Of a stretch of 64,000 bases of DNA, positions 1-11,200 are shown piece after piece (within the stretch, counting starts at the first letter, position 1; each line of letters begins with the position of its first letter). The translations under genes and the position numbers were made by a program. Location of the stretch: positions 3,534,001-3,598,000 of the forward strand of contig JAHBBC010000001.1 in assembly GCA_019915015.1 (NCBI GenBank). Direction: 5' to 3'. The notes under the pieces are model-generated. The model had not been told where the DNA came from. It saw nothing but the letters and a program-made list of their open reading frames with translations, and searched no databases. This DNA comes from Auriscalpium vulgare. Its lineage: Eukaryota > Basidiomycota > Agaricomycetes > Russulales > Auriscalpiaceae.

Positions 1-1
1 C

Positions 2-193
2 GCGCACTACATCTCCGTCGGCTCGCTCCGCGAGGCGGACAGCGCCGGCTCCGTCAGCGTGCACGACAAGCCGCGCGACGGCGCGCACTACATCAGCATC
101 GGCTCCGTGCGCCACGACGACGCCGGGCCCCCCGCCCCCGCAGACGTCGTCCGCATCGGCGCTGTGCGGAGAAGCAGTGGGATCCTGTCCTGA
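2..193 (+). CDS. 3' end of an unknown GC-rich gene (partial)
   Basis: The window opens inside a plus-strand reading frame that runs without a stop to TGA at 191-193, giving the last 63 residues of a protein. Two imperfect copies of a short motif are visible, AHYISVGSLR near the start and AHYISIGSVR about 30 residues later, separated by a basic and acidic linker, so the protein probably ends in short tandem repeats. Third codon positions are strongly G/C, unlike the AT-richer sequence after the stop, which supports real coding. I do not recognise the family and cannot see the start, so no function is proposed. Confidence 0.55.
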   Translation, partial: AHYISVGSLREADSAGSVSVHDKPRDGAHYISIGSVRHDDAGPPAPADVVRIGAVRRSSGILS

Positions 194-519
194 GGTGGGG
201 AAGGATGAGTTTGTGTTGACACAATTCACACATGGATTGTATAACTACAATGTTACATTCAATGAGTTGAAGGAATTGTGGTAAGGAAAGGGTGGCAGTG
301 GCATGTGGGCGACAGAGGCAGGCTGTCGAGTTCGACTGTGACGCAATCGTCACAGTCACTTGGGTTTAATAGATTAGATCAGATGTATACATTGAACTCG
401 TATCTAATCTTGATTAAGGCTGTCAGAACAGCCTCGCTGGCTGTTTCTGAAAACAGCCCTGGTGCGTGCCCGCCGTGTGGGGTGGGTCTGTCAGACACAC
501 GGGTGTGTTAGGGAAGACA
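194..519. other. Intergenic, no gene seen
   Basis: AT-richer sequence following the stop at 193, probably the 3' untranslated region and downstream spacer of that gene. I see no convincing coding region, RNA gene or complete repeat in it. Confidence 0.4.
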
Positions 520-872
520 GAGGCGACGTACTGATGCCTCGATGAAGGCCATGCTCATTGAACGCCCTTCGAACCGAAGCCGCCTGCTCGCTGGGCTCGC
601 CATGCGCCCACACTACGTCCCGGAACAGCGCCCAGATGTTGTCAATGAGCTCATAGGGAATGGCGGTCCAATCTGCCAGGTGACAGGAAGGCCGGCAGTG
701 GATCGTCTCGGGATGTGGGAGTAGGTTGAACAAAACATATGTCGGACTTGATGGCAGCGGCAAATGAGATAAATTCGAGCACTTGTTGGAGAGAGATGGC
801 GTCGAGGAGCTCTGGGTGGCGTCCTAACTGGCAGACAACCGTGCGTAGCAGCATGATATAGCATGAGCGCAA
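520..872 (-). pseudogene. Relic of a KDZ-associated CxC5-like protein
   Basis: Read on the minus strand from about 872, the frame gives a leucine-rich segment (HPELLDAISLQQVLEFISF, then AIKSDICFVQP and LPAFLSP) like the N-terminal half of the CxC5 cysteine-cluster proteins that accompany fungal KDZ transposases. A second frame then gives IPYELIDNIWALFRDVVWA, which fits the next conserved block (a Trp followed by a VW pair). The two blocks lie in different frames, so there is an indel or a lost intron near 690. No cysteine cluster remains. It is a decayed fragment, separate from the KDZ element at 15-18.8 kb. The assignment rests on remembered family motifs, so confidence is moderate. Confidence 0.45.
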
Positions 873-1034
873 GTACTCTACGGTTCTAGTACAGGCGGCA
901 AACAGAACGTGCGGGCTGCCGATTCAGATCTGACCACCGGCCTGGGCCAGCCTACGAATGCCTAGATCACATCTGCCGGACTCAACGCCACACGCGGGCG
1001 CCGGACCCACCGCACTTTTGGCGCCGGACTTTCC

Positions 1035-1625
1035 ATGTCCCGGATGTCCTCGGTTGCGCACAGTGTGACGGCGCCCGATGCCATGAGCAGTCGTGAAGAG
1101 ATGAACTCGTTGGACATGTACTCCCCGCCCTTGTCGTCCTGCAGGTCCTTGATCTTCGCATTCAGATGGTTCTCAGCATACGCCTTGAAGTCCTTGAACG
1201 CAGCAAAGACCTGGTCCTTGGTACGCATGAAGTAGACGGCACGGAACCGGGTGTGGTCGTCGATGAAGGTGACCCAGTAGCGATACCCGGAAGGCGTACG
1301 GACAGGGAGAGGACCATGGACGTCCGAGTGAATGAGATGGAGTGGAGCACGCGCTCTGTGCGTCGAGATTGGCATGCATCTTGCCGGCCAAGCACGGCTC
1401 GCAAATGGGATCGGGCTTCGCGTCCGAGTCAAGCGTCATCCCCGACACCAGCTGGTCGCGAAGAATCCGTCGTATCGCGTCATGTGAAGCGTGGGCGAAG
1501 CGTCGATGCCAAAGTGACAGATCTCGAGGAGTTGAGTTTGAGACGAGAGCCTGGAACGAAATGGGCTCTGTAGTGCCTTCCAAAAATGCGGTGTTGGAAT
1601 TGTCGACGCGAGCAGTGAACAGCAC
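1035..1625 (-). pseudogene. copia integrase fragment
   Basis: From about 1625 the minus strand reads DLSLWHRRFAHASHDAIRR and then PICEPCLAGKMHAN, the GAG-pre-integrase zinc-binding region (H..H then CxxC). After another frame change, HLIHSDVHGPLPVRTPSGYR and TFIDDHTRFRAVYFM follow, the start of the integrase core with the first catalytic Asp in SDVHGP and a second in DDKGGEYMSNEF. The third acidic residue is not visible because the frame decays near 1080. Several overlapping frames are needed, so the gene is dead. It would have inserted element cDNA into the genome. Confidence 0.8.
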
Positions 1626-1689
1626 CTCCCCGGAGTGCGAGAACGCAAGCTGCGTGCCCTCAATCGTGATCCTGAACCCGCGTTGGACC

Positions 1690-2035
1690 GATAGAGAGAG
1701 GACAGAGAGTAGACTGTTTCGAAGCGCAGGACTCTAGTGAACTCGACCGCCCGCTTTGGTTTCCCCCCAACAACTGAATTGAACACTACTGTCCCAACTC
1801 CCGCAGAGTAGACGCACGTGTGATCGGCGAGTCGAATGGGAAGGCGGAGAGGGGTGTAGTTGCGCAGCCAGTGCCGATGGGGCGTCATATGGGACGTGGC
1901 CCCAGTGTCTGCATTCCAGTCAAAGTTAGCGTCGGATTGGAGAGGCGCAAAGGGATTAGAGGGGTCAGGACTTGCACTAGTAGCGGCGCCAGCGGACTCG
2001 ACAGCAGGAGACGCAGAGGCTGCGTTCGCAGACGG
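1690..2035 (-). pseudogene. copia protease fragment
   Basis: In the same frame as the knuckle region and directly after the stop at 2036, the translation continues through a Ser/Ala/Pro-rich linker to NADTGATSHMTPH (codons about 1915-1875). This contains the DTGA active-site motif of a retroviral-type aspartic protease and the SHM that follows it in copia elements. After FTRVLRFETVYS (about 1700) the frame is lost by an indel; the expected leucine-rich segment is no longer continuous. In an intact element the protease would cut the Gag-Pol polyprotein. Confidence 0.75.
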
Positions 2036-2859
2036 CTATGGTGGGAGCAGACCAGAGTCATCGGCAATGCGCTTGTAGCAGCCGGCGACAACATGCTCTT
2101 GCTTCTTGCAGTATGTGCACTGAGAACGCTGCCTCGCATCCCGGGAGGCCTTCTGCTGTGCCGCTTTTGCAGCAGCAGCGGCTTTCGCAGCAGCAGTGGC
2201 CTGGGCAGCAGCGAGTGCGACCTGCGCAGCTGCAGCAGCAGCAGCAGCAGCAGCCTTTGCCTCGTCCTCTGCACGACGCTTGCTGCCGATCTCCTCATTC
2301 TGGAATGCCTCGCGAAGCGACGAGACATCGAGAGAGTCGAGTAGGAGTAGGGTAGAGCGGAATGACTGGAACTCGGAGGGAAGCGCACGGATCATGGCCA
2401 TGCAGACGAGCTCTGCTTGAGCTCCTCGATAGTGAAGATCTTCGGACGCAGCAGGGTCTTGCAGCGCAGCGCGGCGGCCTCGATGCGAGTGGTGAGAGCA
2501 GAGAGTGTCTCGTTCTCCTCCTTGCGAATGGAGAAGAGATTGTTGTAGGCATTGAAGCGATCGATGGGACACTTGGAGACGTAGAATACCTCGAGACGGT
2601 TCTACATGATGACCGGGTTGTCCTCCTCTCCTCCAAAGATGGTGCGCTGCGCAGGAGAGACAGCAAGGAAGAGCGAGCCGGCCGCTTTCGAGGCCTTCTC
2701 CTTCCACTTGAGCTGCTCAGCAGCGTCCGACAATGGCATAACCTCCTCGCCCTTGACGAGAAGCTAGAAGCCCTTGGTGCGGAACCAGGCAGCCATCTCG
2801 GAGTTCCAGGTGATGTAGTTGTCCTCCCCGAGCTTGGTGATGTCAGGACTGTCCTTCAT
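2036..2859 (-). pseudogene. copia Gag pseudogene
   Basis: ATG at 2859-2857 opens MKDSPDITKLGEDNYITWN, the typical start of a copia Gag. Downstream are a segment ending RALPSEFQSFRSTLL, an alanine-rich coiled stretch (about 2180-2290) and a zinc knuckle CTYCKKQEHVVAGC (C-x2-C-x4-H-x4-C) near 2080-2125. TAG codons interrupt the first frame at 2764-2766 and 2602-2604; both sit where related Gags have tryptophan, so each is explained by TGG to TAG. A frameshift lies near 2410-2425. TAG at 2036-2038 separates Gag from the protease part of the same frame and is probably a former CAG. Gag packages the element RNA; this copy cannot make a full product. Confidence 0.8.
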
Positions 2860-2879
2860 GATGAGAGAGGCAATAGCGG

Positions 2880-4113
2880 GTGAACGACGATGACGACGGG
2901 GCTATGAATGAGCCAGTCCTCGCACAGTGCATTCAGGATTGCGATTGCGCCGGCGTCGAGCCAGTGCCTATCGACGACTCCACTGCACCAGCCACTACGA
3001 TTTTCGAATCGGAGAACCGCGACTATGCGCAAGACAGCCTCAGCGTCGCGTCGGACATCATCCCAGCCGCTCCAAGCATTATCGCAAGCTTCCTAGACGA
3101 CATAGGACGCAGCACAAGCCTCGATATGAAGTTCCGACCCACATTCTGTGACACGCCTGCACTTCATGCCATTTCCGACCGTCGAAACTCTCCCGAACCT
3201 TCGCAGCCCAATCTCTCGACATCCATCGTTCTCGACAGCGTTCTCAGTGACAACCACACTTGGCGAAACATTTTCCGATTCCTCGACGACCACGTCCAGA
3301 ACATTGGTCGATCTCCGCAGCACATGCATGACCCTGGTGGCATGTTGGCCCTCACATCGCCCGAACCCATTGTTCCTCATCGCATTCGCATTCCGACCAT
3401 CCCTCGCAACACTGGCGCAATAGTATCGGAGCACGTGCGAGAGCAGCAACTCGGTCGAGAAAGCCTTCAGAACACTCGCAACTTGTTTGCAGCACTTCCG
3501 ACCATGGACTACGACTTGCCAGTCACTCCCGACGATTCGAATGTTTTGGAGATCGCAACAACGTGGTTGTTCGATCGCTTCAGGCCCCTCCGATCGCTCA
3601 ACAATCAAGCGCATCGCCATTCACTTCCGAAATTCAATTTGGAGACCTTCGGACTGTTCCGCGCGCGATCAGCACTTCGCAGCGACCTCGTCGGACCCAA
3701 GAATAACTCCGCAGCAGTCGACACTTGTTCCGATCGAAGATTGTCATGTGTCGCAGCCTTGGCACCGACTGCAGTGCCTGGTCGCTTCAATCACAGTATG
3801 GAGGAGGCAGCAATCAGAACGACTGCAATCTCACGCCCAGACTCAGCGCACATCATCGACGAGCCACGCAGTCAAATTCGCAAGTCGCCCGACCAGCCAG
3901 CACTCGCAGAACATCCTTCCGATGTCATAGTCGCAGTACTCGATCGCAACGTCATCCCCATCATCGGACACGTCTCGCGACTCTGGCGACACCCCGGAAA
4001 CATTTCTCGGAGCATTTGCAACATCACCAAATTGCTCCGATCGCTCTACCTCCCGCACCTCGTACTGGTCGTCGCACTGACCGTGGACGGTCAGGATTTC
4101 AGTATGGAGGATG
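2880..4113 (+). other. Motif-rich stretch upstream of an LTR, long open frame of doubtful coding value
   Basis: A plus-strand frame stays open from 2880 for 646 codons and runs straight into the LTR that starts at 4114, ending at 4818-4820. The protein has no recognisable domain, starts MNDDDDGAMNEPVLAQ, and is rich in Ser, Arg, Pro and Ile. The DNA shares the LTR's composition and its recurring TCCGAC heptamer-like motif (for example TTCCGACC near 3140, 3180 and 3400). Just before the LTR, ATGGAGGATG (4104-4113) resembles a short polypurine tract. I infer this may be internal sequence of the same non-coding retroelement with 4114-5797 as its 3' LTR; a host gene is less likely. Confidence 0.35.
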
Positions 4114-5797
4114 TGATACGCCTCGCTCCGCGCTGCGAGGCGATCATAACGGAATTTTCGCACTTTCATCAAGTCGCCAGATACACAATTCAGGAGATCG
4201 CAGCGTTGCGCAGAAGTGCTCCGACCATCCAATTAGTTATTCCGACCGCTCGCAAAATCGGAGCCAGAGTTCCGACCGTTGGAGTCTCGCAGAGCTGTCG
4301 CGCAATCGAAATCATACCTTGGACACCACGCCCGGACCAGCAACGCCGTCGCACGCATCACACGCAGTCATCCGACCACTCGCTCATTGTTCCGACTGCC
4401 GCCACGCGACCTCGAGCGCAGCGTCTCCCACAGTTGTCACAACGCGTTGGAATTCCATCAGACATTTCGATGGTCGAGATCGTCGTTTCAGCACGTGCGC
4501 CACGCCTCTCCGACGTTTCTGCGACTTCCGAGTACCCCCACAGTCGCGCCATTGTCCTCCGACCATTGTCTAGCCCAGCTCTCGAGTTTGCGCAACATTT
4601 CTTCGATCCCGATTGTTCTGCGATCGGACCAGCGCTCCGATTATCCCTCCGCCGCTCCGACCATCGCACACGTACTACCGGAGCATTCTTCCGACCGTTC
4701 GACAAGTCACAAGATCACAACACTCACCTGCGACCCCCTCGCACGTCGGAGTGCATTCTACCACTCGCCACACCTCCATTGCCTCCTATTCTGGTCGTAT
4801 TGTCTTGTTCGACATTTTAGGATGTCTCTCCCACACTTCTTGACAGCGCAGATCGTTTTCCATGCGCTTGCACTGCCCTCCTGACAGCGCTGATCACTTG
4901 CTCCACATTGTTCTATACAGCCTCACAGACCTTCTGATATGTTCTATTGACTCTCCTCCTTTGTCCGTACCATGTGCGACTTGCGCACCATCGTTTGCTT
5001 TTGTTCCGACTTGTTTTCCTTTGTTCCGACTCTATTCTCGATCGGACTCGTACTATAGCAGTCGAAACGTATAAATAGCGGTCGCATCCATGCTGCAATA
5101 CAGATTCGGTTCCCCCCGCACGGTTCAGATCTCATTCGACGCCCATAACGCCTCGTCTCTATCGTATAGTTAGCTCGAGGCTAGCTCTGTCGCCTTTGCC
5201 TTTGCCTTTGCCTTTGTCTTTGTCGTCGTCGTCCCGCACTCAGCTTATCGTTCTCCTCGCTTTCATCTTGTTCCATCGTCGTCCCATTAGCCGTTGCCCT
5301 CGCACTTCGTCGCTCCGACCGTCTTGCGACATCGGAGATCGCAGTCGCGTTCCGCTCGTCCCGCAGTGATCGCAACATCGATTGGCGTGCTCGCACCACT
5401 CATTCCTATCTTCCGACCACCGCCCCCGCTCCTCCGACCGTCCACACGCCTCTGCGTCGTTGCCTGCACGACTCATCGTCGCTCCGACCGTCTTGCGACC
5501 TCGGAGATCGCAGTCTTGACTCTGTCGTCTCGCAGCGGTCGCAGCCTCGATCGCACCACTTGTCCACACATTCCGACCATCGCATCTGCGCCTCCGACCC
5601 CTCATCGACGACTCTCCGACCGATCACGCATTCCGACCAGCGCATCCGATCGCACACCTCCCCACACTCGTCGGAGACGCACTCCAATTGTCTTCGGGAC
5701 CCTGACACTCACTCGCACACATCACGGTACCCTCACCAGCGCTCTAGGGATCTGGTATCTGACACATTACCACCCTACTACCTGTGGGTGCCCATCA
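4114..5797 (+). repeat. LTR copy A of the TGATAC...CCCATCA family
   Basis: A 1,684 bp LTR beginning TGATACGCCTCGC and ending GTGCCCATCA. It is nearly identical to the minus-strand copy at 62301-63984, which has exactly the same length. The ends are defined by comparing seven copies in the window. A TATA box is at 5070-5078. TCCGACC-type motifs occur at roughly one per 90 bases. An internal duplication is visible: the segment around 5308-5345 recurs at 5479-5516. Flanking 4-mers (GATG left, ACGG right) do not match, unlike the other solo LTRs, so this may be one end of a larger element. The reading frames inside it are compositional and not genes. Confidence 0.75.
5070..5078 (+). promoter_or_regulatory. 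TATA box of LTR copy A
   Basis: TATAAATAG, preceded by GTCGAAACG. The same TATAAATAG lies at the equivalent place in LTR copy D (43847-43855) and a one-base variant is in copy B on the minus strand near 63021-63029. It fixes the direction of LTR transcription. Confidence 0.55.
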
Positions 5798-5879
5798 ACG
5801 GTTGCGAAACGCGCCCGGGGTGCGTTCATGTTCATAAAGGGGCAAAAATACTCGTGTGAGCCGTTGGGAGCGCAGTTCT

Positions 5880-7485
5880 CGATGTATTCGCACGGACATT
5901 GGTGAGTAGGACGAGGGTAGGAGTCTCTGTGACCGTGCCAATTTGCGCGTGGATCGAATGCGAGGGAGGCGAGGTATGAGTTGAAGATTGTGGGTTAGAG
6001 CTCAGGGCCTATAGATCAGTTGCTTCTGGCAGCTGCCCACAAGTCCTCAAGCAGCTCTAGGGGCTTTCCCGACAGGAATTTGCCCATCAGACTAAGTGCC
6101 GTCTGGTCGTCAAGATCATTCTAATCCTTCCACGCTTCAACTTCATACACCCATTTGTCAAGGGTTTCGATGTTGACCTCACCTTTATAAGTGAAAGGTG
6201 CGCTGGTCTTTACTCCCTTGAGTGCGCGTCAAATGCGTCGAGCACGAGTCTTACTAGCCTTCCTTTTGGCCTTCTCGCGCTCGGAACGCCTGCGCCGAGG
6301 CTGCTCCGGCTCCTTAACTTCTTCAGATGTCGTTGACGAGTCGTCGTCGTCACTCGACAATCCGTCGGAGCTTGAGTCCGAGGGTTCGGTCGGCGGCCCC
6401 GGGGGTTTGCCAGCCCCATCCGCCGTAGTATGGCGAAAGAACCCGCCCTCCGGCACCTGCGCACGGTCTCGCACATAGGAATATACTGGTGGGTCCTCTT
6501 TTGGCTTCGGCATGGGATACGACGACGGCGGCAGCGAATACTGACACAGTATGTCACGGAATTGTGGCCCGCGCTCCGCAGGATCCACTCCCTTGCCTTT
6601 GCTGGGCCCCGATTTGGCATTTTCGCGCCCTCCGCGCGTATCATTATTTTCAAAGACAGGCACCAATACCGACATGGCGTCCAAGCGGCTGCGCTCAATC
6701 GCAATACGGAGGTGCGCCGCCTCGGTCTCGTCATCGGACGCGATATCTCCCTCGCTGATATATCCGGCCAGACTCTCGATGTCATCACTCAATACATCTT
6801 CAATTTTGACATCGATGACTGATGGTAGGTCCCGTTCTGCATCATCCCAGCTCAACCCGCCGGATGACCAGTTCAGAATAGGCCCCAGTTGGTCCTCATC
6901 CTCAGACAAGTCGAACCAGTCCGGGAAGAAGTGGCGCGTGCTACCGGAGCTCGACGGGGACTCCACCTTGACCGGTTTGTCCCCAAGAGTGCCTTCCGGA
7001 ATTGAGGCTGACACGCCTTCGCGTTTGACAACACACCATTCAGTCCCGTCCTCATGTGAGGCACCATCACCCAGGTTGACATCAGACTCGGCCACGCCGC
7101 CCACGCAAGGCGCACCACCGGCTGCTTCTGGGCCATGCGCATCCGACACACGGTCGGCCTCACGGCTGACATCGTAGTGCGCTGCGCTGACAAGGACTCC
7201 GACGACGGACGTATACGAACGCCTCGTCGATCGGCCAGTCCGCTGGTCACCTTCCGCTGTCAACAGCCCCCAGCGCGAGCCGAGGGCCTCAAGCAAAAAA
7301 GGTTCCGCTCTTCCAAGGGTCCGCGCGCGGCGGTTGCTAGGAGCGCGTACCACCGCGGCTCCACCCCTGCCCCCGAGGTCCGCTTCTACGAGAGGCGCGA
7401 GCTCGGGAGCCTCCTTTTGGAGGGAGTTCCGCGTCGATGAGACGCGGGACTTACCATTGGTACTAGTACGAGTAACAGTCGACAT
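5880..7485 (-). pseudogene. gypsy element 1 Gag-like protein, interrupted
   Basis: ATG at 7485-7483 opens MSTVTRTSTNGKSRVSS and a long acidic, Ser-rich N-terminal region of about 420 residues. After TGA at 6229-6231 the same frame continues RALKGVKTSAPFTYKGEVNI and then LDKWVYEVEAW, which fits the start of the retrotransposon gag domain of basidiomycete gypsy elements (an FxG-type motif, then DKWVYEV and LMGKFLSGKP). TAG at 6121-6123 is a second in-frame stop. TGA replaces an expected Arg (CGA) and TAG an expected Gln (CAG); both fit C-to-T change. Below about 6020 the frame is poor. It would have formed the virus-like particle of the element. Confidence 0.6.
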
Positions 7486-7543
7486 AATTTCTGCAGAAAA
7501 ACAATGAGAACGTTCAGAGAAAATTAAAGCCCACGTATACGGG

Positions 7544-7985
7544 TGATCAGGCCGACACAGAGCATAGATTATAGACAAAGGTTAGAAAACACAAAACAAA
7601 ATACTCAAAAAATGTGAGCCGCGTGAAATCGAGTGTAGAGAGATATAGTCGAAGTCGGCGAACCACGAGAGTTCTCAGAGACACGAGGGGAAAGAGTGGG
7701 AACTGTGTCGTGTTTCCAAGAAGCTGTCGTACAACCACAAATCCATGCTGCTTAAATACTCCTTTCCCCAGCTCACGGAGTCGCCCGAATGGCGACTCGT
7801 TGCTTTCTCCCCCTCTGCTCCCTTTCTCCTCTTCACATTCCTTTCTCCCCTTCACCTTTCACTCCTCAAGACGTAACCACATAATTGCCCGGCGGCTTCA
7901 CGCGCCTGACCAGATGACCCCGACCCCGATCAGTACCACGATAATATAACCTACGATCAAGGTTATCAGGACACGGCCGCTATCA
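7544..7985 (-). repeat. Probable 5' LTR of gypsy element 1
   Basis: On the minus strand this 442 bp segment starts TGATAGCGGCCG and ends GGCCTGATCA, so it has TG...CA ends. It holds a TATA-like AGTATTTAAG (about 7752-7761) with a pyrimidine-rich leader before the gag ATG at 7485. No second copy is in the window, so the exact ends are inferred; an alternative start lies about 12 bases downstream. Confidence 0.4.
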
Positions 7986-8217
7986 GCTTAGGGCGCCTTA
8001 CACCCAGTGTCAAGCATCGCTCGTAAACGCTGCGCGCAGGTTTGGAGGAGGTAGCAGATAGAGGTCGCGGCGGAGGTGCGGAGGCTGTCGAGGGCTCGCC
8101 TGGGCGCACCGCTTGTGATCATGCCCCGAAGATGACAGGTGGCTCCCTCGCCATTGTTCTTGCCTCCGCAATCCCAGGACTCTCGATGCTCGTAGCACAC
8201 AGCAACTCTGGTATAAT
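7986..8217. other. Spacer between gypsy element 1 and the Plavaka pseudogene
   Basis: About 230 bases with no recognised gene. It probably includes the 3' flank and terminal repeat of the Plavaka element, but I could not find a matching inverted end near 13.2 kb. Confidence 0.3.
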
Positions 8218-11200
8218 TTAATACAGTGTGATGTATGTGTGTCTATCTACGAAGGAAGAAACATAAAATGTATGACAGCGATCCAAGACGCTGGATGAGG
8301 TCCAGTGGAGAGGCGCGGTTGGACCAAAGCGAGGAAAGAGATGCACGCTACGTCGTATATCAACCACCGGAATCACAGCTGATTTTCTCTCGCCTCCCAC
8401 TGTGTACGCACGTTTGATACGATACATGAGATGGTCAGGTTCGGCGGCGCGCGCAAACAGGGTGAACCACTCGATAAACGCCAAGTGTTTTGGCCCGCCA
8501 TATTGCGGAGGGAAGACTGCCGCGCGTGCTTTACTTGGGAGGCTGAAGAAAGCGCTGATGGGCGTCCAACTGGTAGTGAGGCGGATATATATTGATGTCC
8601 AATCCTCAGAGCGCAGTAGTGAACGTATCGAGTTGAGGGAGTGCAGTCAGGGTCCCAAGACTACGCACGGCAAATCCTGCTCGGAGTACGAGTGGGACAC
8701 AGTGACTAGGACTTGGATCGGAGGGCGCGAGAGGCTGGGGGAGAGGACGATAGTGCGAGAGCTAGACACGGCACGGATCACCGAAATGATACAGTGCTGG
8801 AGAAGCAACGGGCGAGCTTCCAAGAATGTGTCACGGAAGCTAGGAATGTCGGAGGGGACGCGAGGACTATTTCGAGAGTCGAAGGGGAATTACGCAGCGG
8901 TGGCAATGGTCGGGGGAATATATCGAGGGCGAGAGGGACAAAGTATGAGGCGGTGACGAAGGAACAGAGGGGCGTATATAGGCCTGATCTCTGCGTTGGA
9001 GGTGCGGGGTGTCGAGGGGGAGAGTAGCGAGGCGTAGGGAGATTTCGAAGGGCAAGAGGGGATTTGTCGAGGGTCGTGGTATTGGTATTCGTATTGATAT
9101 TGTGGCGTGGTATTGGTGTCGAAGTTTCGTGCGTCTAAGAGCTAGAGCGACGGGTTGTGGTGAAGTCAGACCACTTCAGGCACTCTTTCGAGATCCTGAG
9201 TACGAGGGGAATAGTAACTTGTTATTCTGTCTGTCTAGCGACTCAGAACTATTTGTACGACAAGCGAGTCAGAAATCCGTATCGTACGGACGTGACATAG
9301 TGAAGACAAATACAATCCAAAACGCGGGAGACGTGGGTCAGATATCACGGGGTGTACGACGTGGACGCGGGGGAGTGAGTATACGAGGGATGTGGCAAGA
9401 GAGGATCGTTGAATTACGGACGGTTTAGGTTTAGTTCCGACTTACGATCGCCGCTAGGGGGCGAAGTGCGTTTAGCGCGCTAGCACTTATATCGTAAGGC
9501 GCTGGTGGTGTATCGTAAAGTCGAGCGGGGTATCCGATGTATTCCGAGTGTAAATTGAAGGGAGGGACATACGACGGGCGGTCTTGGCTCGTTGTGTAGC
9601 GCTCCTGCCTATCTTGGACGGCTGTGGATTAACGTAGATGGGACCGTATCGTGGATCGAGATGTGGGGAATATCGAGGAATCGGGGGACGCAGAAGGGAA
9701 GTATGATTGACAGCAGCGCATCACGGCGGGGAAGGATTGTGGCGTGTGGCTCCGAGTCAGATAGCCGCTGGGTGACTGTTGTGCGGGGCCGTAGGATTGT
9801 GGCGTGTGGCTCGGGGCGCTTGGTGGGGCGTGTAGGCTATTTCGAGTGCGTTTGGGGCGCTTTCAATAGACGCTGCGGGGTGGTAGTGAAACCTGATGGT
9901 GCGGACCGAGGCCGGCAGGCCGAGGTCACGTGATTTCGGAAGATGCCGAAAATGCCAAAATTCGAGTGTTTCTCCGCTAGACGGCTGGGCAGGCGTATCA
10001 GCGCGGACCTGCGCGACACGATGACCTGTTCACAGTGCTCCGTGTCATTCACTGCCCGCGCGGCGATTTCACAGAGCACTTACCTCGGACTCCCTGGCTA
10101 TCGTCGTCTGCGCCCGTGTCCACCAAGACCGTATCAAAGCGGCCTGGGACGGCGTGGTCCCTGGGACCCATGTACGACGGTCGTGCATGGGCGGCGTCAC
10201 GGGTAGCAGGGGCGCCGTCGATGTCTTGAGAATCAGCAAGCCAGAACTTAACGGAGTTGTAGGTAGCGACGGCGTGAAACGGCAATTTGAGTCTGATAGC
10301 CAGGTTCGCAATCTGGATACTTGAATGGCGAGGATTTAGCTCGGCCAGAATGTAGCATGCCAGTGCGCGCTCGAAATTGAAATTGTTGGCGCCGTAACGA
10401 TACCCCAGCTGTGCGAAGGTGATGGACTTGTTGGACGGGTTGCGAGCGATGTGAATGCGCGGATGGGGTGGCGCCGCAGGTGCAGGAGGGGCAGCGAGTT
10501 GGCCGGGCATGTTCTTGAGGCGCCATTCGATGAATTGCGTGTGGCGAGCGATCTGTTCACGGCGCACCAGCCACTTGGTCATCTGTGGATACACGTCCTT
10601 GTGATTTGTTGATCAGTAAGCGTCCTTTGCGTAATCAATGCGGAGGCGTTCGGTCGCCTCGGTGTTGGTGTTATCTGTCGTGCCAACAAGCTTGATAGCG
10701 TCCACGTAGTGCGCCAGGGCATGCAGTTTTGGTATGTTGAAGCCTTCTCGTATGCCGAGTATTTCGAAGATATGCTTGTTGTCGTGGAAGCGCTTGAGGG
10801 CCTTCTCCATATACTTAAGGGTGGAGTCGCTGTGCAATGGATATTGCGCAAGATAGAGGAAGTCCAGAAGAGCGCGAACTGTGCGGACGATGCTGCCGGT
10901 GGGCGTGCCGTTGGGCAGATCCAGGTCAACGACGAGGCCGAGCAGGATACAACAAATATCCTACTGCTCCTGACCGGATACATGGGAGAGGATAGAGATA
11001 CCGTTCTTGAATATCCGGATGTTGTGATTGGGAGGCAGTCGCGCGCAGCGCGCATCAATTTCGGCAGATCCAAAGGCCTGAGTGAGCCAGCCAAGGAGGT
11101 GTTTCACCATGCCCTGATAGAGCTGATGAAGGATATCTGGCGTGATGGCAACAAAGACATTGGAGTAAGGTAGATCCTCCCAAAATGGACGATACACCGG

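Larger units (their letters stand above)
960..2859 (-). mobile_element. Ty1/copia retrotransposon, truncated and decayed
   Basis: Minus-strand remains of a copia element in the usual order: gag with a CCHC knuckle, aspartic protease, GAG-pre-integrase and integrase core. Reverse transcriptase, RNase H and both LTRs are missing, so the element is truncated near 960-1035 on its 3' side and at about 2860-2880 on its 5' side. The frame is broken several times and carries in-frame stops at 2036, 2602 and 2764. Confidence 0.85.
5798..7985 (-). mobile_element. Ty3/gypsy element 1, 5' part only
   Basis: Minus-strand element with a probable 5' LTR (7544-7985) and a gag-like pseudogene running to the edge of LTR copy A at 5797. 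No protease, reverse transcriptase or integrase is present in this part, so the element was truncated, probably when the neighbouring LTR sequence arrived. Confidence 0.6.

Noticed and set aside
2038..2420. Plus-strand Gln/Ala-rich proteins
   Set aside because: They are antisense shadows of the alanine-rich part of the copia Gag.
5294..5905. Protein-coding gene of 203 residues on the plus strand
   Set aside because: The frame lies inside LTR copy A and is mirrored in copy B; it crosses the LTR end. Open only because of base composition.
8402..9428. Plus-strand genes of 184 and 139 residues
   Set aside because: They fall inside LTR copy C or cross its edge; no domain and no conserved structure.
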